From Oscillospiraceae bacterium HV4-5-C5C (lineage in GTDB: Bacteria; Bacillota; Clostridia; Saccharofermentanales; Fastidiosipilaceae): a stretch of 32,861 nt of DNA. The notes under the pieces are model-generated. The model was given only the letters and a program-made list of their open reading frames with translations. It was not told the DNA's origin and did not search any database. Position 1 is the first letter of the stretch. Each line of letters starts with the position of its first letter. Position numbers and translations under genes: made by a program. The stretch is from the NCBI GenBank assembly GCA_012034405.1, contig JAAVLZ010000025.1:1-32861 (forward strand), given 5' to 3'. Shown here piece after piece: positions 23,226 to 28,194 of this stretch.

Positions 23226-23252
23226 TCTAGCGGTTCTGCGGATTACATTTGC

Positions 23253-23399
23253 CTATATAGTTGTGTTTGTTACTTTGTACGTTCCGTTGCTCAGAAACGT
23301 GATGACTGTCTTGTAGTGCTTGTGGATTATTTCTATCGTTTTCGATAATCCATCGGCACGGCAGACCGTCTTATCGCCGCTGTTCTTCACGACTTCCAT
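23253..23399 (-). CDS. 48-residue conserved early phage protein
   Basis: It encodes MEVVKNSGDKTVCRADGLSK, continues TIEIIHKHYKTVITFLSNG and ends TYKVTNTTI. The ATG at 23399 follows GAAGGTGATGCAGTT, an acceptable ribosome site. The sequence reads as a small beta-sheet protein (alternating VCR, ITF and YKV strands). It lies between an operator-like palindrome (23421-23436) and a terminator, in the position of the first early genes after Cro. Similar small proteins occur at this place in Firmicutes prophages; function unknown. Confidence 0.7.
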   Translation of the reverse strand: MEVVKNSGDKTVCRADGLSKTIEIIHKHYKTVITFLSNGTYKVTNTTI

Positions 23400-23420
23400 A
23401 ACTGCATCACCTTCTCACTC

Positions 23421-23436
23421 AGAACCTATAGGTTCC
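23421..23436. promoter_or_regulatory. Repressor operator candidate O1 (perfect half sites)
   Basis: AGAACC-TATA-GGTTCC: the central 14 bases are fully palindromic. Same RGAACC-N4-GGTTCC plan as 23716-23731. It lies between the Cro-like gene and the 48-residue gene. Confidence 0.65.
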
Positions 23437-23438
23437 AG

Positions 23439-23642
23439 TCAATCCAAAAAAAATAAGGTTTCGAGAGGAGAGTCAGGGAACGTGTTGATAAGACCGGCAA
23501 TACATTTCTTGCCGCCGACGTGTTCTCCGCGCAGAATTCGACTGACTTCCATTCTTGAAATTCCCATCTTCATGGCAAGTTTGCTGCCTGACCAGTTGCG
23601 CTTTTTCATCTCTGCTTTTATGTAATCAATGTTAGGTCTCAT
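23439..23642 (-). CDS. Cro-like HTH regulator
   Basis: 67 residues from MRPNIDYIKAEMKKRNWSGSKLAMKMGISRMEVSRILRG in pieces; ATG 5 bases after GGAGG. A single XRE-type helix-turn-helix (about 20-40: GSKLAMKMGISRMEVSRILRG) with a short C-terminal part, as in Cro proteins. It is the first leftward gene from the switch promoter (23739-23767), opposite to the CI-like repressor. A run of eight T in the codons for FFL near the stop could slip. Probably represses the repressor gene on lytic entry. Confidence 0.85.
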   Translation of the reverse strand: MRPNIDYIKAEMKKRNWSGSKLAMKMGISRMEVSRILRGEHVGGKKCIAGLINTFPDSPLETLFFLD

Positions 23643-23681
23643 GCTAACCTCCTTGGTGCTTTTAGGTTCCGCCTTGTATCT

Positions 23682-23709
23682 AAAAAATACCCGAAGGACT
23701 GTTTCGGGT
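23682..23709 (-). terminator. Leader terminator (attenuator) before the Cro-like gene
   Basis: On the minus strand ACCCGAA-ACAGUCC-UUCGGGU makes a perfect 7-bp stem, followed by A and six U (23687-23682). It is located downstream of the leftward promoter and 40 bases before the Cro-like ATG, so leftward transcripts must pass it first. Confidence 0.75.
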
Positions 23710-23715
23710 GGAATA

Positions 23716-23731
23716 GGAACCTTTGGGTTCC
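23716..23731. promoter_or_regulatory. Repressor operator candidate O2
   Basis: GGAACC-TTTG-GGTTCC, just downstream of the leftward -10 (23739-23744), covering the start of transcription. A degenerate relative (TTTTAGGTTCC) lies at 23660-23670. Confidence 0.65.
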
Positions 23732-23738
23732 AAAAAGC

Positions 23739-23767
23739 AGTATACACTTTTAGGTTACAAAACACAA
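23739..23767 (-). promoter_or_regulatory. Leftward lytic promoter (PR-like) with operator in spacer
   Basis: On the minus strand TTGTGT (23767-23762), 17 bases, TATACT (23744-23739). The spacer holds TGTAACCTA (23759-23751), the operator half site also found in the rightward promoter. Confidence 0.75.
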
Positions 23768-23786
23768 GGGATTTTCCGAAAAAGTG

Positions 23787-23815
23787 TTGCTTTTAGGTTA
23801 CATCCATGCTATAAT
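23787..23815 (+). promoter_or_regulatory. Rightward repressor promoter (PRM-like) with operator in spacer
   Basis: TTGCTT (23787-23792), 17 bases, TATAAT (23810-23815), a near-consensus sigma-A promoter. The spacer carries TAGGTTACA (23794-23802), the same operator half site as in the leftward promoter. GTAGGAGGTTGATGCCAT precedes the repressor ATG. Confidence 0.82.
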
Positions 23816-23845
23816 AAAAATTAGTTCGTAGGAGGTTGATGCCAT

Positions 23846-24196
23846 ATGGATATCGGGAAGATGAGCCTTGGAGAATATATTCAGTACCTTCGCAAGGAGA
23901 AGGGGTTGTCTATGCGGCAGGTTGCTGAGCTTGCAAAAATCAGTCATACAGAAGTTAAGAGAATAGAAGGTGGCGTCAGAAAACAGCCGTCGCCGCAAGT
24001 ATTGAGGTTTCTTGCTTCCGCTTTAAGCACTCCCTATGAAGACCTGATGGCCGCTGCGGGCTATATTGATGAAGCACCGACCGAGGAAGAAAATTCGACC
24101 ACTGCTGCGAGAATCAATGGTGCTGAGGATCTTACAGAGGATGAATTGGCACAGGTTAATCAGTACATTGCTTTTATAAAAAACCAGAGAAAGTAA
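23846..24196 (+). CDS. CI-like phage repressor (XRE family)
   Basis: 116 residues. An N-terminal XRE helix-turn-helix (SLGEYIQYLRKEKGLSMRQVAELAKISHTEVKRIEGG, residues ~7-43, continuing PSPQVLRFLASALSTPYEDLMAAAGY) is followed by a short acidic C-terminus (LTEDELAQVNQYIAFIKNQRK). It lacks the LexA-like protease domain, so induction does not work by RecA self-cleavage in this protein. Transcribed from the near-consensus promoter 23787-23815, which carries its presumed operator. It probably keeps the prophage silent. It ends at a bidirectional terminator. Confidence 0.9.
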   Translation: MDIGKMSLGEYIQYLRKEKGLSMRQVAELAKISHTEVKRIEGGVRKQPSPQVLRFLASALSTPYEDLMAAAGYIDEAPTEEENSTTAARINGAEDLTEDELAQVNQYIAFIKNQRK

Positions 24197-24198
24197 AA

Positions 24199-24236
24199 AA
24201 TGGTGCCGCTGCTTATATGATAGCAACGGCACCATT
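24199..24236. terminator. Bidirectional terminator between repressor and subtilase
   Basis: AATGGTGCCG-C-TGCT...AGCA-A-CGGCACCATT (one mismatch, 8-base loop) has A and T runs on both sides, so it ends both the rightward repressor transcript and the leftward ATPase/subtilase transcript. Confidence 0.88.
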
Positions 24237-24242
24237 TTTTGC

Positions 24243-26504
24243 CTATATTCTGACGGGAACCCGTACAAGCTGGACTACTGGGAAACGGTCTCTTGCCTCG
24301 GCCCTTATTGAGTCGTATAGCTTGAGGGATTTTGTCAAATCCTCTATTGTTATGGAGAGAGAATAGTTTATGTCCTGATCGTCCGGAACTTCATATCTTG
24401 TATGGAGCTCAAGCCATATCTCCCAGTCGCCGCTGGTGAAACTTGAATATGGCGCTTCAAAATGGAAGCATGTGTCCCATTTCTTCCTTCCGTCAGTTTC
24501 TGAAGGATTACTATTGGTTTTTTTCCCACTGCCATTAATCGAATAAATCGAAGCACTGACATACGCCTGAAGGTAATCTTCTCCCTTATCTTTGTCTACA
24601 GGTGACTGTGTTACACAGGTGACGGTGATTTTGACCTTTCTATTTCGTTTATGCATATCCATGCTGTCACATACTTGTGGCATGAGAAATTTGACGTGCT
24701 GCTTATGAAGCTTATTCATCGTCCCCACGTGAAGAAACGTGACTTTGTCAGGGGTAGAATACATGCTTGCATTTACATCGGATAATCCTCTTCCATAAAG
24801 GTCGCCGTAGAATGCTGCATCATCACGGTTGATTTTTTCTTTTCCGGGATCTATCGGCATTATAGTTCCGTGATACAATAAGGCTTTAGCAAGGAAAACA
24901 TTGTCGTCCGGTACGGATGTGGCAATTTGAGCCAAGTCCCCAGAAATCACAGGAGCTGTAAAGCTGGTTCCGGCATCGAAAGCAAGCTGATTATTAATGC
25001 CGAGCATCATGGAATAGTCGTCAGCAGGAGCATTTCCAGATTTCAAAATGGTGCCCGCGTATGTAACGATATCGGGCTTTCTCATGCCCTGAAATCCCGG
25101 GCCAATTCTTGAATACGGAGCTACTTCAAGCCGCTTACTAAGGCTTCCGGCATGATCCTGACCGACGATGGCACCGACGGAAATATTTAGCATGGAATCG
25201 GAAGGCGCGGCAATCCGGGCGTCATCATCGTCAAGTATACTTTGCAGGGAATCTTCTGTCTTGTATAATTCGTGGTTCCCAGCGGAGATTACAAACTGAA
25301 CGCCGTATTTAAGAGCCAGAACATCCAACTCATATCCGAGATTGCTGATTTTATCACCCTCAATCGGCTTCCTACCTGCCGATGAGAAGTTGAAAATCTT
25401 TGCAACATCCTTAAATTTTTGGACAGCCTCTTTGATTCGCTTTATCATCGTAGGGTTTGAAATGATTGTCGGATCAGGACTTTCTGGGTCTATTCCACAT
25501 ACATTGCAGTCTATAATTCTCGCACGTGGGGTCATGATTCCGTTTGTTATCTGAATTCCTGTATTAGCGAAAGCCACCTTGCTGGCAACACTCGTGCCGT
25601 GTTCCTTATTTCCGGGCTGTGCTCCGTGTGGAGTCCAATGCTCGATCACAACAGCACTTAACTCGGGTGGAAATTCAATGCCACTGTCCAGAACTGCCAC
25701 AATGGGAAGATCATCGAGGCTTATCGACGGATCAAGCGAGAGCTTACTGTTTGATGGAACGCAGTAAGCTGGTGCTGTCGAATAGAATGCAGTAGGAGCC
25801 ACATGGCTAACAAGGGGATCGTCGGATATCTTCTTTAAGCTGCTGAGAGAAACTCCAGCTCTTATGATTCTGGTGTCATCGGAAAGAGAATATGGTTCAG
25901 AACGAATTTCGCCACCTTCTTGCTTTATCTCTGCGATAAGCTTCTGTTCTATACGCATTTGACCGTTAGTGCCAAGTTCATCTGTGAGTTTCTGTTCCTG
26001 AAATTCGACGTCGAAGATCTCGGCACCTATAGCTTCAAGAAACCTGGCCTTCAGGGACGGAGATTGTTTATCCACTGCATCAGGGAAACGAAAAGAATCA
26101 ATATCCCGAAAGCTTTTGTTGATACGTTCACCGTCTCTATATTTTCCGACACGATCTCTGAGTGTGTTGAACCGAGACGTAGTAGTGACGACGGTGGCAC
26201 AGCGCTCATCGTGTACATTTTTGATTTTCATTCCTTCGCCTTGCAGAAAATCACGAAGAGTTTTGTTTGAAAACTTTTCACCTTCAGGAAGCAGTACTTC
26301 AAAAACACGGATATCCTCGTCTGAGAGAGACCCCGCGCTTTGAACCTTTGTATATGCGTCAACTATTTCCTGAAGCCCGGAAGAGAGGACCTTCCCGTGC
26401 TCAAAATGATCAACATCTTCTTTTTTGGGGCCACGGGGTTGAGTGGGGTCAATGTACTCTACTTCCGTTTCCGGTATTAAAAGATGGCGTCTTAAATCAT
26501 CCAT
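24243..26504 (-). CDS. ietS: Subtilisin-like S8 serine protease, IetS-type
   Basis: 753 residues. The N-terminal ~265 residues are a non-catalytic region (sensor or propeptide-like). The S8 domain has all catalytic residues: Asp273 (VAVLDSGIE), His302 (EHGTSVAS), oxyanion Asn410 (ISAGNH) and Ser514 (GTSFTAP). A C-terminal beta-rich region (about 600-753) follows. There is no signal peptide, so it acts in the cytoplasm. It overlaps the AAA+ ATPase gene by 8 bases. An AAA+ ATPase plus cytoplasmic subtilase is the IetAS pair, first described as a plasmid incompatibility/toxin-antitoxin-like locus of Agrobacterium Ti plasmids and later reported as anti-phage. Expected role: protease effector released on infection. 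Confidence 0.88.
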   Translation of the reverse strand: MDDLRRHLLIPETEVEYIDPTQPRGPKKEDVDHFEHGKVLSSGLQEIVDAYTKVQSAGSLSDEDIRVFEVLLPEGEKFSNKTLRDFLQGEGMKIKNVHDERCATVVTTTSRFNTLRDRVGKYRDGERINKSFRDIDSFRFPDAVDKQSPSLKARFLEAIGAEIFDVEFQEQKLTDELGTNGQMRIEQKLIAEIKQEGGEIRSEPYSLSDDTRIIRAGVSLSSLKKISDDPLVSHVAPTAFYSTAPAYCVPSNSKLSLDPSISLDDLPIVAVLDSGIEFPPELSAVVIEHWTPHGAQPGNKEHGTSVASKVAFANTGIQITNGIMTPRARIIDCNVCGIDPESPDPTIISNPTMIKRIKEAVQKFKDVAKIFNFSSAGRKPIEGDKISNLGYELDVLALKYGVQFVISAGNHELYKTEDSLQSILDDDDARIAAPSDSMLNISVGAIVGQDHAGSLSKRLEVAPYSRIGPGFQGMRKPDIVTYAGTILKSGNAPADDYSMMLGINNQLAFDAGTSFTAPVISGDLAQIATSVPDDNVFLAKALLYHGTIMPIDPGKEKINRDDAAFYGDLYGRGLSDVNASMYSTPDKVTFLHVGTMNKLHKQHVKFLMPQVCDSMDMHKRNRKVKITVTCVTQSPVDKDKGEDYLQAYVSASIYSINGSGKKTNSNPSETDGRKKWDTCFHFEAPYSSFTSGDWEIWLELHTRYEVPDDQDINYSLSITIEDLTKSLKLYDSIRAEARDRFPVVQLVRVPVRI

Positions 26505-27663
26505 TTACTGAACCGTCCTCTTTGTTAAGTTTGTTGATCTGATATGAGAGCGTGTTATGTGGCATACCGATTGCTTTGGCAAGCGAGCGTATGCTGACCC
26601 CTTTTAACTTTAGCGCTGCCGCCGCTTCAACCACACCCGCACCATTAGCATTATTTGTGAGTTGCTGAATGAGAATCTCAACAAAGTCATCCATAGTGAC
26701 AACGTTTCCGGTCGTGACATAGCGTTTTGCTGTGGCCATAATCAGTTCTTTCAGTTGAGCCGTACTTCTGTCAGCGGTTAATGATGTCATCTTCTTAATA
26801 TCGAGTTTATGCTCAATATTGTATTCGGAGAGCCATTTCTCAATAAGCACCGCACGCTGTTCATCATCCGGATACCCAAGGTTGATAACATAGTTGAAGC
26901 GTCTCCATATCGCTGGATCGAGTAAGTGCTCGTGGTTTGTAGCGGCGATAAGAAACACGTTGTCAGGCATATTATCGAAGTTCTGGAGTAGCGCTGTTAC
27001 CACGCGTTTTAATTCTCCTAGCTCATTCCCATCATCGCGTTTCTTGGCGATTGCATCAAATTCGTCAAGGAACAAGACCATGGGCTTATTTTCCATACTG
27101 GAAAATACCTTACGCAAATTCACGCTTGTTTGTCCAAGATAGGATGAAACCAGACCGTCAAGCCTGACATAAGCCATCGGAAGACCGAGCTCATTGGCTA
27201 TAGCGTTGGCAGTCATTGTTTTTCCGCACCCCGGAGGGCCACAAAGTAATAGCCTATTTGCGGCTGGGAGATTATGTGCGGCAAGTTTAGCGTTTTCTTT
27301 CTGTTCATCAAGTATCTGCAGAAGCAGCTGCTTTTGCTTTGCAGGAAGGATAACATCATCAAGAGAGATCGACGGTTCCACTATGTCATAAAGCTCAAGA
27401 TGGCTGTCTTTATCGCGTGGTGCATAGGAGGTCCCACCTCCAGCAGATTGTGTTGTGAAGCCAGATTCTTGCAACATAGAAACGTCAGGCATTTTCTGAG
27501 CAGCAGTGCGGTCGCCCTTATATGCGGCAAGAATCAGGCTTGATACTCTTACATTTCCTTTTTTATCTTCATCAGCAGCTAATTCATCGACCGCTGTTTT
27601 AAACTTGGATTCATCGCCGGAACAGTGAGCGGCGATAATATTTGCTATAAGCTCAGCTTTCAT
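26497..27663 (-). CDS. ietA: AAA+ ATPase, IetA-type, with C-terminal HTH
   Basis: 388 residues. An N-terminal helical region (1-~95) precedes the AAA+ module: GPPGCGKT (142-149, Walker A), VLFLDEFDAI (196-205, Walker B), IAATN (239-243, sensor 1) and an arginine pair RR (254-255) fitting arginine fingers; the pattern is FtsH/spastin-like. The end, KGVSIRSLAKAIGMPHNTLSYQINKLNK (354-381), reads as a helix-turn-helix, suggesting DNA contact. It probably senses infection or holds the subtilase inactive. First gene of its operon; AAGGAG lies 11 bases before the ATG. Promoter at 27704-27732. Confidence 0.9.
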   Translation of the reverse strand: MKAELIANIIAAHCSGDESKFKTAVDELAADEDKKGNVRVSSLILAAYKGDRTAAQKMPDVSMLQESGFTTQSAGGGTSYAPRDKDSHLELYDIVEPSISLDDVILPAKQKQLLLQILDEQKENAKLAAHNLPAANRLLLCGPPGCGKTMTANAIANELGLPMAYVRLDGLVSSYLGQTSVNLRKVFSSMENKPMVLFLDEFDAIAKKRDDGNELGELKRVVTALLQNFDNMPDNVFLIAATNHEHLLDPAIWRRFNYVINLGYPDDEQRAVLIEKWLSEYNIEHKLDIKKMTSLTADRSTAQLKELIMATAKRYVTTGNVVTMDDFVEILIQQLTNNANGAGVVEAAAALKLKGVSIRSLAKAIGMPHNTLSYQINKLNKEDGSVNG

Positions 27664-27692
27664 TACAGTTAAGGCTCCTTCTTTGGTCGTCC

Positions 27693-27712
27693 GTGTAACC
27701 TATAGTTTACAC
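27693..27712. promoter_or_regulatory. Operator candidate over the ietAS promoter
   Basis: GTGTAACCTA-TAGTTTACAC is a 20-bp palindrome with one mismatch. It covers the -10 of the leftward promoter and contains TGTAACCTA, identical to the half sites in both switch promoters of the prophage (23751-23759, 23794-23802). Confidence 0.65.
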
Positions 27713-27732
27713 CATCGGGTTCCGGATGTCAA
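27704..27732 (-). promoter_or_regulatory. Promoter of the ietAS operon
   Basis: On the minus strand consensus TTGACA (27732-27727), 17-base spacer, TAAACT (27709-27704). The spacer contains GGAACC (27723-27718). Transcription would start about 30 bases before the ATPase ATG. Confidence 0.8.
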
Positions 27733-27763
27733 TAAAGACCAAGTGAAAATTTGAACACGTTTG

Positions 27764-27801
27764 ACCACTCTGCTTTTCGATTGGAGTTTAAACAGAGTGG
27801 T
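27764..27801. repeat. Inverted repeat in the divergent control region
   Basis: ACCACTCTG (27764-27772) and CAGAGTGGT (27793-27801) are perfect 9-base arms around 20 bases containing GTTTAAAC. It lies upstream of both promoters. There is no T tract long enough for a terminator; a regulator site or DNA cruciform is possible. Confidence 0.55.
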
Positions 27802-27826
27802 GAAAAATGAGAATGGAAATTATGTT

Positions 27827-27840
27827 TTCGAGAACTCGAA
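27827..27840. promoter_or_regulatory. Operator candidate TTCGAG-AA-CTCGAA
   Basis: A perfect 6-bp inverted repeat, 8 bases upstream of the rightward -35. Suitable for a small dimeric XRE protein, the first product of that operon, so autoregulation is plausible. Confidence 0.5.
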
Positions 27841-27848
27841 GTCAAATA

Positions 27849-27877
27849 TTGAAAACAAGAAGGAGATATGCTATACT
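27849..27877 (+). promoter_or_regulatory. Promoter of the XRE-helicase-methyltransferase operon
   Basis: TTGAAA (27849-27854), 17 bases, TATACT (27872-27877). An ~80-base leader follows that has GGAACC at 27908-27913 and TAGGAACCT at 27938-27946, the latter identical to nine bases around prophage operator O2. Confidence 0.75.
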
Positions 27878-27960
27878 TTCTATTAATTTATATCACCATA
27901 AATTGATGGAACCTTGTAACGTAGAAACAGATGCAGGTAGGAACCTGAGAGGCGAAAGAT

Positions 27961-28182
27961 ATGGTATTCAGTTATAAGAAATTATGGAAATTACTAATCG
28001 ATAAGGATATGAATAAACAGGATCTCTGCATCGCTGCTAATATAAGTTCGTCTACTGTGGCGAAGCTTACAAAGGGCGAAAATGTGAGTACTGCAGTGCT
28101 CCTGAAAATCTGCGAGGCTTTACAATGCGATATTTCCAACATTGCAGAGACTGTGCCGGAGGTTGTTGCAGAAAAAAGATAG
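27961..28182 (+). CDS. Small XRE regulator (controller-like)
   Basis: 73 residues, one helix-turn-helix: YKKLWKLLIDKDMNKQDLCIAANISSSTVAKLTKGENVSTAVLLKICEALQCDISNIAE in pieces, covering nearly the whole protein. This is the YozG/controller type of XRE protein. Restriction-modification operons often start with such a controller that delays the toxic component, which fits its position 12 bases before a helicase-nuclease and upstream of a methyltransferase. GAGAGG lies 8 bases before the ATG. Confidence 0.85.
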   Translation: MVFSYKKLWKLLIDKDMNKQDLCIAANISSSTVAKLTKGENVSTAVLLKICEALQCDISNIAETVPEVVAEKR

Positions 28183-28194
28183 GAGCGGTGCTGG

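Noticed and set aside
1-24200. Lysis genes (holin, endolysin) and integrase
   Set aside because: Looked for; none present. Lysis genes would lie past the left edge after the tail genes; the small membrane protein at 20011-20250 has one membrane segment and a replication context, so it is not called a holin.
27869-27907. Tiny frame ATG CTA TAC ... TGA near AAGGAG, possible leader peptide
   Set aside because: The ATG overlaps the -10 of the rightward promoter, so it would not be in that transcript, and the ribosome-site spacing is too short.
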